Positions 1 to 8,157 of a stretch of 64,000 nucleotides of DNA are shown piece by piece; within the stretch, counting starts at the first letter, position 1, and each line of letters begins with the position of its first letter. The stretch is from Achromobacter insolitus (GTDB lineage: Bacteria > Pseudomonadota > Gammaproteobacteria > Burkholderiales > Burkholderiaceae_B), in NCBI RefSeq assembly GCF_002209555.1, contig NZ_NJIF01000002.1:1-64000 (forward strand), in the 5' to 3' direction. The notes beneath the pieces are model-generated. The model did not search any database, was not told the origin of the DNA, and was given only the letters and a program-made list of their open reading frames with translations. A program made the position numbers and the translations under genes.

Positions 1-452
1 TCCACCAGCTCGAGCAGCTCGGCGTCGTCAACCATGTCAGCCTTGTTCAGGAAGACGATGATGTACGGCACGCCAACCTGGCGCGACAGCAGGATGTGTT
101 CGCGGGTTTGCGGCATCGGACCGTCAGCGGCCGACACGACCAGGATCGCGCCGTCCATCTGGGCGGCGCCCGTGATCATGTTCTTGACGTAGTCAGCGTG
201 GCCCGGGCAGTCAACGTGCGCGTAGTGACGCGTTTCCGTTTCGTACTCGACGTGCGCGGTGTTGATGGTGATGCCGCGTGCCTTTTCTTCAGGAGCTGCA
301 TCGATCTGGTCGTAGCCCTTGGCTTCGCCGCCGAACTTGGTCGACAGAACGGTCGTGATGGCCGCCGTCAACGTCGTTTTGCCGTGGTCAACGTGACCAA
401 TCGTACCCACGTTCACGTGCGGCTTGGTACGTTCAAACTTGCCTTTTGCCAT
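1..452 (-). CDS. tuf: Elongation factor Tu, N-terminal part (runs off the window)
   Basis: GTP-dependent carrier of aminoacyl-tRNA to the ribosome. The reverse strand reads from ATG at 452 into [20 protein letters not shown], followed by the P-loop GHVDHGKTT, the switch region with RGITINTAH, the [12 protein letters not shown] box (G3) and NKADM (G4, NKxD). Only about 150 residues of the roughly 396 expected are inside the window; the rest lies to the left. The gene sits directly behind tRNA-Thr, as in the classical tRNA-Tyr/Gly/Thr-tufB unit, and is probably co-transcribed with those tRNAs. Confidence 0.97.
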   Translation of the reverse strand, partial: MAKGKFERTKPHVNVGTIGHVDHGKTTLTAAITTVLSTKFGGEAKGYDQIDAAPEEKARGITINTAHVEYETETRHYAHVDCPGHADYVKNMITGAAQMDGAILVVSAADGPMPQTREHILLSRQVGVPYIIVFLNKADMVDDAELLELV

Positions 453-503
453 GGCTGACTCCTGACCTGGATTGCGCTTCTGACTGAAGAAAAGAGAAAT
501 TAG

Positions 504-578
<75 letters not shown>

Positions 579-588
579 AAATAAATCT

Positions 589-662
589 TGGAGCGGGTGA
601 AGGGAATCGAACCCTCGTCGTAAGCTTGGAAGGCTTCTGCTCTACCATTGAGCTACACCCGC
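589..662 (-). tRNA. tRNA-Gly (anticodon TCC)
   Basis: A 74-nt cloverleaf with acceptor GCGGGTG pairing CACCCGC, encoded CCA, GGTTCGATTCC T-arm and anticodon loop CTTCCAA giving TCC. It is the middle member of the tRNA-Tyr, tRNA-Gly, tRNA-Thr series. Confidence 0.97.
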
Positions 663-809
663 GGCATACCCTTTCACCTTCTCTTTCCCAAACCTCTTTC
701 AATCTGAAGCCTTGAGCACATTACAGCCTTCTTTGCGAAGGTTGCTCAGCGCTTTGAGCTTCACATTGTAAATCCAGGCCAACCGCGCCTGGATTTAGGT
801 ATGGGTCTC

Positions 810-896
810 TGGTGGAGGAGGTTGGATTCGAACCAACGTAGGCGCAAGGCCAACAGATTTACAGTCTGCCCCCTTTAACCACTCGGGCACTCCTCC
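810..896 (-). tRNA. tRNA-Tyr (anticodon GTA)
   Basis: An 87-nt class II tRNA with acceptor GGAGGAG/CTCCTCC, encoded CCA, a long variable arm and anticodon GTA. It is the first gene of the tRNA-tuf unit. The 147 nt between it and tRNA-Gly hold no recognisable gene. Confidence 0.97.
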
Positions 897-911
897 AGCG
901 GAGAATTCGAG

Positions 912-940
912 ATTATGAACACTTTCAAATCCGCTGTCAA
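912..940 (-). promoter_or_regulatory. Sigma-70 promoter of the tRNA-Tyr/Gly/Thr-tuf unit
   Basis: On the reverse strand a perfect -35 TTGACA (935-940) is followed after exactly 17 bp by the -10 CATAAT (912-917). This places the start of transcription a few bases before the tRNA-Tyr 5' end at 896. The close match fits a strong stable-RNA promoter. Confidence 0.8.
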
Positions 941-1009
941 ACGCTTCGGACGAAATATTCAAAATTCTTCTTCAACCACCGCTGCGTTTCCACGCAGAGG
1001 GGGCGAAGC

Positions 1010-2173
1010 TTACAGGTTTCCGCGAATTGCTGCACGGAAAAGATTGGAATACTGCTCCGGCGTGTAGTTGACGGGGTTGCTGCCGGCGGACGGATCCTCG
1101 GCGGCCATGCGCCCTACCCGCTCGGCCTGCGCATCATCGATGCCGATTTCCGCCAGTGTGTGGGGGATGCCCAGCGTCTCACGCAGGCGCAACACCCAAT
1201 CCAGTACCGCGGCCGGCCCGGGTTCCGGCAGGTCCAGATAGCGCGCCAGCGCCTCCAGTCTCGGCGCTACCGCATGCTGATTGGCCTTCAGGACATAGGG
1301 CATGAGGATGGCGTTCAGCGTGCCGTGATGCGCGTCGTACAGCGCCCCCAATGGATGCGCCAACGCGTGCATGGCACCCAACCCGCGCTGGAATGCGGTC
1401 GCGCCCATGCTGGACGCCACCAGCATCTGAAGCCGCGCCTGCAGGTCGCCGCCGTTGACCACCGCTTGAGGCAGATATTCCTTTACCAGGCGCATGCCCT
1501 CGATCGCAATGCCCGCCGCCATGGGATGGAAGAACGGCGAACAATAGGCCTCCAGATTGTGCGACAGCGCGTCCATGCCAGTCGCGGCGGTGATCTTCGG
1601 CGGCAGGCCCACCGTCAGTTCTGGGTCCAGGATCACGACGGCGGGCAACATGCGTGCGTGAAAGATGATGCGCTTGACCTCGGCGGCCTCGTCGGTGATG
1701 ACGGAGGCGCGCCCCACCTCGGAGCCCGTGCCCGCAGTGGTTGGCACCGCCACCACCGGCGCCATGCCGGCCACGTCGACCCGCAGGTAGTTGTCGCCGA
1801 TATCCTCGAAATCCCACAGGGGCCGCGATTGTCCCGCCATCAGCGCGATGGCTTTGGCGGCGTCCAGCGCAGAGCCGCCGCCGAAGGCGATCACGCCATC
1901 ATGCCGACCCTGGCGGTACGCCGCCACGCCGTCTTCGACATTACGGCCCGTAGGATTGCCTTTGATCTCGTGAAATATGCCGCATTCCTGGCCTGCATCC
2001 CGACATGCCTGCACCGCACCCGCCACCATGGGCAAGGCCGCCAGCCCCGGATCCGTCACAAGCAATGGACGCGCCATGCCGAGGCCGCGGCAGAGTTCGG
2101 GCAGTTCCTTGATGCGGCCGGGGCCGGCCTTGATGGCGGTGGGGTAGTTCCAATTGACGCTGGGCACAGTCAT
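1010..2173 (-). CDS. Iron-containing (group III) alcohol dehydrogenase
   Basis: NAD(P)-dependent alcohol/aldehyde oxidoreductase of the Fe-ADH family, 387 residues. The nucleotide site GGGSALDAAK is at about 98-107. The metal ligands of the family are all present: D201 and H205 in TGMDALSHNLEAY, H269 in GAMHALAHPLG and H283 in DAHHG. It is the last gene of a leftward operon (HisN-like phosphatase, GS-like ligase, ALDH, this gene), 24 nt after the ALDH. Neighbours suggest it oxidises an alcohol made from an imported amino-alcohol compound; the substrate cannot be read from sequence. Reduction of an aldehyde is equally possible. Confidence 0.9.
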   Translation of the reverse strand: MTVPSVNWNYPTAIKAGPGRIKELPELCRGLGMARPLLVTDPGLAALPMVAGAVQACRDAGQECGIFHEIKGNPTGRNVEDGVAAYRQGRHDGVIAFGGGSALDAAKAIALMAGQSRPLWDFEDIGDNYLRVDVAGMAPVVAVPTTAGTGSEVGRASVITDEAAEVKRIIFHARMLPAVVILDPELTVGLPPKITAATGMDALSHNLEAYCSPFFHPMAAGIAIEGMRLVKEYLPQAVVNGGDLQARLQMLVASSMGATAFQRGLGAMHALAHPLGALYDAHHGTLNAILMPYVLKANQHAVAPRLEALARYLDLPEPGPAAVLDWVLRLRETLGIPHTLAEIGIDDAQAERVGRMAAEDPSAGSNPVNYTPEQYSNLFRAAIRGNL

Positions 2174-2197
2174 GGTTCGTTTCCTGAAGGCGTCGTG

Positions 2198-3586
2198 TCA
2201 GACGCTGCGCAGATGAAAGGATTTGGCTTGCGTAAGCTGTTCGTAGCCGACCACGGACAGCGACACGCCGCGGCCGGAATTCTTCACGCCGGTCCAGGCC
2301 AGCGCGGGATCGAGATAGTCGCAGCGATTCATGAAAAACGTGCCGGTACGAACCTGCCGGCCAATGTGCAACGCCGCTTCCTCGTCCTGGGTAAAAGCTG
2401 CCGCCGTCAAGCCGTAGGGGCTATCGTTCATCAGGCCTATGGCTTCCTCGTCGCTATCGACGGCCATGATGCCAACGACGGGTCCAAAGCACTCGTCGCT
2501 CATGATGCGCATGCGGTGATCGACATCCGTCAACAACGCAGGGGCTACATAAGGCGAGCCTTTGCTCGCTTCTTTGAAATATGATGGATCAATCATATTT
2601 CTGGCGCCGGCCGAAAGCGCTTCGTCGACGATTCCGCGGATCTCGGCGGCGGCCTTGGCCCGCACGACCGGACCCAGCGTGGTCTCGGCGTTCAGTGGGT
2701 TTCCCAGAACGTAGCTGCGCGTCAGTTCCGCGGCACGCTCGACAAACTCGTCATACCGGACGCGCGCCACGTAGATGCGCTGGATGCCACAGCAGGATTG
2801 GCCCGAATTGAAGAACGCCCCATCCACCAGGGTTTCGACCGCATGATCGATCTTGGCGTCCTCCCGCACATAAGCGGGGTCGTTGCCGCCGAGCTCCAGG
2901 CCCGCGCCGATGAAGCGTCCTGCCGCGCTTTCTTCCACGGCATGGCCGGCGCGCACGGAGCCGGTGAACGAGACGTAGCCGATCTCGGGCGCGCGTATCA
3001 GGCGATGCACGATCCCATGGTTGGCGTGCAGGTACTGGAATACGCCCTTGGGCACCCCCGCTTCCCGAAACGCGCGTTCGATGAGTTCGGCGCAGAGAGG
3101 GGTCTGGTCGGAGTGTTTTAGGATGACGGCATTTCCAGCCATCAGCGCCGGCACGATACTGTTCACCGCGGTCAGCAAGGGATAGTTCCACGGCGCTATC
3201 GTCAGGGCGACGCCGATCGGTTCGCGGCTGATGAAGCGTGTGAATCCTGCCTGGGCCGGTACCTGGATGGGAGCCAGCGCCTCTGCCGCGATCCCAATCA
3301 TGTGGCGCGCACGCGTCTCGAAGCCCCCGACCTCGCCAGGCGTGTAGCGCAATGGTCGGCCCATCTGGATGGTGATGGCGCGTGCAATCTCATCCTTCGC
3401 GGCGACAAAGCGGTCCACCGCCGCGGACACGATGCGTCCTCGCGCCTCGACGCCCAACGCCTGCCACGCGGGCTGCGCGGCCTGGGCATCGGCGAGCGCC
3501 TGCGCGATCTGCGCCTCGCTGGCATAGGGGCGGCGCACGACCTCGCGCCCGTCGATGGGACTGATGGTGATGAGTTCCTGGGTCAT
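2198..3586 (-). CDS. NAD(P)-dependent aldehyde dehydrogenase
   Basis: Aldehyde dehydrogenase superfamily enzyme of 462 residues. The APWNYP motif (N134) stabilises the oxyanion, ELGGNDP carries the general base E231, and FNSGQSCCG carries the nucleophile C265. The ATG at 3586 is preferred because AGGACAG lies just upstream; a TTG five codons further upstream is possible but weak. It lies 31 nt downstream of the GS-like gene. In the gamma-glutamyl pathways known for putrescine and isopropylamine, an ALDH of this class oxidises the gamma-glutamyl aldehyde, which would suit this operon. That role is inference. Confidence 0.92.
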   Translation of the reverse strand: MTQELITISPIDGREVVRRPYASEAQIAQALADAQAAQPAWQALGVEARGRIVSAAVDRFVAAKDEIARAITIQMGRPLRYTPGEVGGFETRARHMIGIAAEALAPIQVPAQAGFTRFISREPIGVALTIAPWNYPLLTAVNSIVPALMAGNAVILKHSDQTPLCAELIERAFREAGVPKGVFQYLHANHGIVHRLIRAPEIGYVSFTGSVRAGHAVEESAAGRFIGAGLELGGNDPAYVREDAKIDHAVETLVDGAFFNSGQSCCGIQRIYVARVRYDEFVERAAELTRSYVLGNPLNAETTLGPVVRAKAAAEIRGIVDEALSAGARNMIDPSYFKEASKGSPYVAPALLTDVDHRMRIMSDECFGPVVGIMAVDSDEEAIGLMNDSPYGLTAAAFTQDEEAALHIGRQVRTGTFFMNRCDYLDPALAWTGVKNSGRGVSLSVVGYEQLTQAKSFHLRSV

Positions 3587-3617
3587 GTCTGTCCTGCGCA
3601 AGCGTAGTGGATCGGGT

Positions 3618-5003
3618 TCAGATGATTTCGAAATAGCGCGCCAGTTCCCAGTCGGTCACGTGCCGCCGGAATTGCCGCTCTTCCCACTCGCGCGTGGCCG
3701 CGAAATGTTCGACGAAAGCATCGCCGAACAAATGGCGCGCGGCCTCGGACTCGCGCAGCCGCTGCGCCGATTCCCACAACGTGTTGGGCAGGCGCAAATG
3801 CGCCGGAAACTGCTGCGTGTAGGCATTTCCTTGCACCATGGGTTCGGGCGCCAGACCTTGTTCGATGCCGTACAGCCCGGAAGCCAGTGCGGCGGACAAG
3901 GCCAGATAGGGATTGGCATCGGCCGAGCCGATCCGCACTTCCACGCGTTGCGATTTGTCGCTGCCGGGAATCAACCTCAAGGCGGTGGTGCGGTTTTCCA
4001 TGCCCCAGGTGGCATCAAGCGGCGCCCAATACCCAGGCACGAGGCGCGAATAGCTGTTGATGGTCTGCGCATACATGGCCATGAACTCGGGCAGATAGCG
4101 CTGCACGCCGGCCATGAAGGAGGCTTGGATCGCGCTCATTCCATGCGGCTGCGACTCGTCGTAAAAGGCAGAACGATTGGTCTTCCGGTCACGCAAAGAA
4201 AGGTGGATGTGCCCGCTCTGGCCGGGATGGTCGTGCGACCATTTCGCCATGAAGGTCGCCATCAGCCCGTTCTGCTGCGCCAGCGCCTTGGTGAAGGTCT
4301 TGAAGAGGAAAGCCTTGTCGCCCGCAGCAGCAGCCAGGTCCACCGCCAGGGCGGCTTCCAGCACGCCGGGCCCCGTCTCGGTATGCAGGCCTTCGATGGG
4401 CATGTCCATGCGTTCGCACATGTCCAGCAGCTTGCGGTAGAAATCACCTTCTACCGTGCTGCGCAGCACGGAGTAGCCGAAGTTTCCCGGCGTCCAGTTC
4501 TCCATGTTGCGATAGTTCTTGGCACGCACGGAATGCGGCGTTTCGCGGAACATGAAGAACTCGTATTCAAGCGCAGCGTAGACGTCGTAGCCCATGCCGG
4601 CGGCGCGATCCAGGGTTCGGTGCAGCAGCCGGCGCGGACAGATGGCGCCCGCATCGCCTTCAAATTCCGCGAGGAACAGCAGCATGTCCTCGCCGCCCGG
4701 CCCCTGCTCCAGCGGCAATCGGCGGCCACTTTGCGGAATGATCCTGAGCTTGGCGTCGGGATAAGCGGTGTGCCACCCCGTGTACTTCGTGTTGTCGTAA
4801 AGCTGGTCGTCCAGGTCCCAGCCGAACACCACGTCGCAGAACGCCAGCCCTGAACGCAGCGCGCCCAGGAATTTGTCGCGCCGCAAGTATTTGCCCAACA
4901 TGACGCCATCGACGTCGGACAAGCCTACTTTGATGTGCGAGAGCTGGCTGGCTTGCACCAGCCGCTCCGCGTCTTCCACCGTTGCTACCCCTAGTGCATG
5001 CAT
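3618..5003 (-). CDS. Glutamine synthetase family protein (gamma-glutamyl-amine ligase type)
   Basis: A 461-residue member of the glutamine synthetase family, closest in layout to PuuA/IpuC-type ligases that join glutamate to an amine using ATP rather than to ammonia. The N-terminal beta-grasp region holds KVGLSDVDGVMLGKYL. The catalytic domain has the glutamate pair region ALEYEFFMF, HTETGPGVLEAAL, and GQSGHIHLSL in place of the usual SGMHVHQSL, followed by the Arg-containing NRTTALRLIPG and RVEVRIGSADANPYL. There is no adenylylation-loop tyrosine context like that of GlnA. Its place between a phosphatase and an aldehyde dehydrogenase supports amine catabolism rather than nitrogen assimilation. 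Confidence 0.88.
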   Translation of the reverse strand: MHALGVATVEDAERLVQASQLSHIKVGLSDVDGVMLGKYLRRDKFLGALRSGLAFCDVVFGWDLDDQLYDNTKYTGWHTAYPDAKLRIIPQSGRRLPLEQGPGGEDMLLFLAEFEGDAGAICPRRLLHRTLDRAAGMGYDVYAALEYEFFMFRETPHSVRAKNYRNMENWTPGNFGYSVLRSTVEGDFYRKLLDMCERMDMPIEGLHTETGPGVLEAALAVDLAAAAGDKAFLFKTFTKALAQQNGLMATFMAKWSHDHPGQSGHIHLSLRDRKTNRSAFYDESQPHGMSAIQASFMAGVQRYLPEFMAMYAQTINSYSRLVPGYWAPLDATWGMENRTTALRLIPGSDKSQRVEVRIGSADANPYLALSAALASGLYGIEQGLAPEPMVQGNAYTQQFPAHLRLPNTLWESAQRLRESEAARHLFGDAFVEHFAATREWEERQFRRHVTDWELARYFEII

Positions 5004-5060
5004 GCTCGTTCACCCTGTGACTGAAGCGTTGCGTTGACCTGCGGGCGGGCGGCGCGGCGT

Positions 5061-5867
5061 TCAGGTCATGGCCGCCCCCAGCACCCGCATCGCCTGGCGA
5101 TGCAACTGCGGCGTGGCGGCCGCGACGACGCGGCCCTGCGATTCGAGGCCTAGCGGCAGCCCCGACCAATCAGTAATGACGCCACCAGCCCCTTCGATCA
5201 CGGGCATCAGCGCCAGATAGTCATACGGCTGCAGCCCGGACTCGACCACCAGATCGACATGCCCGCTGGCCAGCAGGCCGTAGCTGTAGCAATCGCCACC
5301 GTAACGGCGCATGCGCGCAGCCTGTGTCAACGCGTCGAAGGCGGCCAACTCCGCGCCGGCAAAAATGTCCGGCGAGGTGGCATACAGAATGGCCTGGCGC
5401 AGTTCGGTGCACGTGCTTGCGCGACAGCTTGCGCCGTTCAACTGGGCCGAGGCGCCGGCCACGCCAACCCAGCGCTCGTCCAGCATGGGCACGTCGATCA
5501 CGCCGAGCACAGGTCTGCCCCGATGCAACAACGCCAATAGCGTGCCCCACAGCGGATTGCCGGAAATGAAAGCCCGGGTGCCGTCGATGGGATCCAGCGA
5601 CCACACCAGCTCGGCCTCGGCATGCGAGACGCCGAATTCTTCGCCGAAGATGCCGTGGTCCGGATACTGCTGGCCGATAGCCTCACGCAAGGCGGCCTCT
5701 ACCTCCCGATCCGCCTGCGTGACGGGGCTCTCGTCGGCTTTGGTGTCAATGGCCAGCGGATGCCGGAACCACTTGCGCGACAAGGGACGCACACGGTCCG
5801 CCAGCGCCTGGGCGAACGAGGAGTACGCGGCCAGCTGCTGCTCGGATAACGGCGGTGAAGTTTGCAT
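5061..5867 (-). CDS. Inositol monophosphatase family phosphatase (HisN-like)
   Basis: Mg-dependent phosphate monoesterase of the IMPase superfamily, 268 residues. Metal-binding motifs are GEEFG (75-79) and LDPIDGTRAF (D92, D95), with GGDCYSY and QPYDYLAL toward the C terminus, typical of the histidinol-phosphatase branch. It is the first gene of the leftward operon and is divergent from the ABC importer genes, with 194 bp between the two start codons. Annotation pipelines would probably call it histidinol-phosphatase, but no histidine genes are nearby. The context suggests it removes phosphate from an imported phosphorylated alcohol or amine. Confidence 0.88.
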   Translation of the reverse strand: MQTSPPLSEQQLAAYSSFAQALADRVRPLSRKWFRHPLAIDTKADESPVTQADREVEAALREAIGQQYPDHGIFGEEFGVSHAEAELVWSLDPIDGTRAFISGNPLWGTLLALLHRGRPVLGVIDVPMLDERWVGVAGASAQLNGASCRASTCTELRQAILYATSPDIFAGAELAAFDALTQAARMRRYGGDCYSYGLLASGHVDLVVESGLQPYDYLALMPVIEGAGGVITDWSGLPLGLESQGRVVAAATPQLHRQAMRVLGAAMT

Positions 5868-6061
5868 CGATGAGCTCCAGGCGTGGCGCGGGGAGATGCG
5901 CCTACGCCAAAAAAACCCTTGAATACTGGTTTTTCCAGTCTAGACACGTTGCCACAAATTTGCAAACATACATAAAACTGCAACCCGCCGGACTTGTTGC
6001 AGAAGGCTGTCCACCTACGTAGCTCGCCACCGTTGCCGTGTATTCCAACCGGAGTCCCATC
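5868..6061. promoter_or_regulatory. Divergent control region between the catabolic and ABC operons
   Basis: The 194 bp between the start codons of the HisN-like gene and the solute-binding protein gene must hold both promoters. It is locally AT-rich around 5930-5980. A GGAG eight bases before 6062 serves as ribosome binding site for the rightward gene. I could not define a clear operator for the DeoR-type regulator encoded at the end of the rightward operon. Confidence 0.45.
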
Positions 6062-7069
6062 ATGCAATGTATGAAGAAGCTTAGCCTTGTGGTTGCAGTA
6101 ATTTCCCTAGGTTGGACGCAGGCCCACGCCGGCGCCATCACCGTCTACACCGCTCTCGAAGAAGACGAAATTGCGGCCTATCTGAAAGCCGCCAACGCCG
6201 CCATGCCGGATGTGAAGGTCAATGTGCTGCGCTTGTCCACCGGCGATCTCGGCGCCCGCCTGATCGCCGAGGCTTCCAACCCGCAGCAAGACGTGATCTG
6301 GGGCTTTGCCGTCAGCAATATGCTGGACCCGCGCCTGCAGAACCTGCTGGAACCGTATGCCGCCAAAGGCATGGACGCCCTGCCCGCCCAATACAAAGGC
6401 GCCGACCAGAAATGGTTCGCGGCCACGGGCTATGTGGCCGCCTTCTGTGTGAACACCGACAGGCTCAAGTCCAAGAACCTGCCCATGCCCACATCCTGGG
6501 AAGACCTGACCAAGCCGGTCTACAAGGGCGAAATAGTTATCCCCAGCCCGGCGGCCTCCGGCACTGGCTATCTGCAGATCGTCGCGCTGCTACAGGGCAT
6601 GGGCAAGGAAAAAGGTTGGGCGCTGCTCAAGGACCTGGACAAGAACGTGGCGCAGTACACCCCGTCGGGCTCGCGTCCGTGCAAAATGGCCCGCGCCGGG
6701 GAATATGCCATCGGCGTGTCCTTCGCTTTCCCCGCCATGCAATCCATCGAAGAGGGCTTTCCCATCAAGATGGTGATCCCCTCCAAATGGGTCGGCTACG
6801 AGCTGGAAGCCTCGGGGCTGATGAAGACGGCCAAGAACCCCACCGACGCCAAGCGCTTTCTCGACTGGACGCTGTCTGCGCAAGCCGGCAGCCTGTACAG
6901 CAAGTACAAGGAACTGGTGACGATACCTGGCGCCACGCCCAACAAAGCCGCCGAAGCCGCCGGCCTGCCCAAGGACCTGACCGCCGTGCTGTACCCCGTG
7001 GACTTCCCCAAATCCGCCGCGGAACGGGACGCCACCATCAAGACCTGGCAGGACACCATCAAGCGTTGA
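6062..7069 (+). CDS. Periplasmic solute-binding protein, 2-aminoethylphosphonate-type ABC importer
   Basis: Extracellular solute-binding protein of 335 residues that delivers substrate to the permease encoded downstream. A signal peptide (MQCMKKLSLVVAVISLGWTQ, cleaved after AHA) precedes a mature start GAITVYTALEEDE, the fold shared with iron/spermidine/phosphonate binders. I recognise the sequence type and the three-gene layout as the family usually named putative 2-aminoethylphosphonate transporter. The ATG at 6062 is chosen over an in-frame GTG at 6038 because of the GGAG spacing and the signal peptide. No phnW, phnX or other phosphonate-cleaving gene is nearby, so the real ligand may be another phosphorylated amine. 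Confidence 0.88.
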   Translation: MQCMKKLSLVVAVISLGWTQAHAGAITVYTALEEDEIAAYLKAANAAMPDVKVNVLRLSTGDLGARLIAEASNPQQDVIWGFAVSNMLDPRLQNLLEPYAAKGMDALPAQYKGADQKWFAATGYVAAFCVNTDRLKSKNLPMPTSWEDLTKPVYKGEIVIPSPAASGTGYLQIVALLQGMGKEKGWALLKDLDKNVAQYTPSGSRPCKMARAGEYAIGVSFAFPAMQSIEEGFPIKMVIPSKWVGYELEASGLMKTAKNPTDAKRFLDWTLSAQAGSLYSKYKELVTIPGATPNKAAEAAGLPKDLTAVLYPVDFPKSAAERDATIKTWQDTIKR

Positions 7070-7118
7070 CGGCCAGGCGGCCGGCGACAAGCCGGCCGCC
7101 GCCTGTCCTGGAGACGCC

Positions 7119-8126
7119 ATGTATCTGGAATTGCGCGGAATACGCAAGACGTTCGATGCCTCGGTAGCACTGGAAGACATCGACCTGTCCGTGGGCGAGC
7201 ACGAATTCGTCTGCCTGCTCGGCCCCAGCGGCTGCGGCAAGACCACCTTGCTGCGTATCGTGGCGGGCTTGCTGCCCTTCGACCGCGGGACGATCACACT
7301 GGGCGGGCGCGACTTGAGCGCGCTGCCTGCGCGCAAGCGCGGCTTCGGCATCGTGTTTCAGTCGTACTCCCTGTTCCCCAACATGACCGTCGCGGAGAAC
7401 GTGGGTTACGGCCTGCGCATCCGCGGCGAATCGCGTGAACGCATTGCGGCGCGCGTGAAGGAATTGCTGACGCTGATCAAGCTGCCCGACCACGCCGAAC
7501 GCTATCCGCACCAGCTGTCCGGCGGCCAGCAACAGCGCGTGGCTCTGGCTCGCGCGCTGGCCGTGGACCCCGCGCTGATCTTGCTGGACGAACCCCTGTC
7601 CGCGCTGGACGCGCGCGTGCGCACCGATATGCGCGCCGAGATCCACGACGTCCAGCGCCGGTTGAAGATTCCCACGGTGATGGTGACGCACGATCAGGAA
7701 GAAGCGCTCACGCTTGCCGACAAGATCGTCTGCATGAACGACGGGCGCATCGAGCAGGTGGGCTCGCCTTCCGATTTGTACCTGCGGCCGCGCACGCGCT
7801 TTGTGGCAAATTTCGTGGGACTGAGCAATCTGCTGCCCACCGACTGGGTGCGCGAGGCCATGCCCCAGTTGCTGGCGACGCGCCCCGAGGGCGCCAGCGA
7901 GCGCTACGAGGCCTGCCTGCGGCCGGAAAACCTGCGTATCGCCGCGGACGAGCACGGACCTGGCCGGGTGCAGGACATGACTTTCATGGGCAATCTCACT
8001 CGCTTGCGGGTGGCCTGGCAGGGACGCGAACTGCTGGTGGAACAGCATGGCGCGGCCGGGCTGTCACGCGGCGCCTCCGTGCGGCTGGACATGGAGCCCG
8101 GCCAGTGCGCCTGGGTAAGCGTATGA
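7119..8126 (+). CDS. ABC transporter ATP-binding protein, 2-aminoethylphosphonate type
   Basis: ATPase subunit of the importer, 335 residues. Walker A GPSGCGKTT is at about 35-43, followed by Q-loop QSYSLFP, signature LSGGQQQRVALARAL, Walker B LILLDEPLSALD and switch histidine VMVTHDQEEA. The last 100 residues form a TOBE-like regulatory domain typical of the Fe/spermidine/phosphonate subclass. It follows the binding protein by 49 nt. Confidence 0.93.
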   Translation: MYLELRGIRKTFDASVALEDIDLSVGEHEFVCLLGPSGCGKTTLLRIVAGLLPFDRGTITLGGRDLSALPARKRGFGIVFQSYSLFPNMTVAENVGYGLRIRGESRERIAARVKELLTLIKLPDHAERYPHQLSGGQQQRVALARALAVDPALILLDEPLSALDARVRTDMRAEIHDVQRRLKIPTVMVTHDQEEALTLADKIVCMNDGRIEQVGSPSDLYLRPRTRFVANFVGLSNLLPTDWVREAMPQLLATRPEGASERYEACLRPENLRIAADEHGPGRVQDMTFMGNLTRLRVAWQGRELLVEQHGAAGLSRGASVRLDMEPGQCAWVSV

Positions 8127-8157
8127 CGGGTCACACCTTGCCTGCCGGAGCCGCCGC

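Noticed and set aside
1160-2584. 474-codon frame opposite the alcohol and aldehyde dehydrogenase genes
   Set aside because: It spans two real genes and their gap on the other strand and has no family features.
5061-5867. Assignment to histidine biosynthesis (HisN)
   Set aside because: The motifs match the HisN branch, but no histidine gene is nearby and the operon context is amine/alcohol catabolism, so only the family is claimed.
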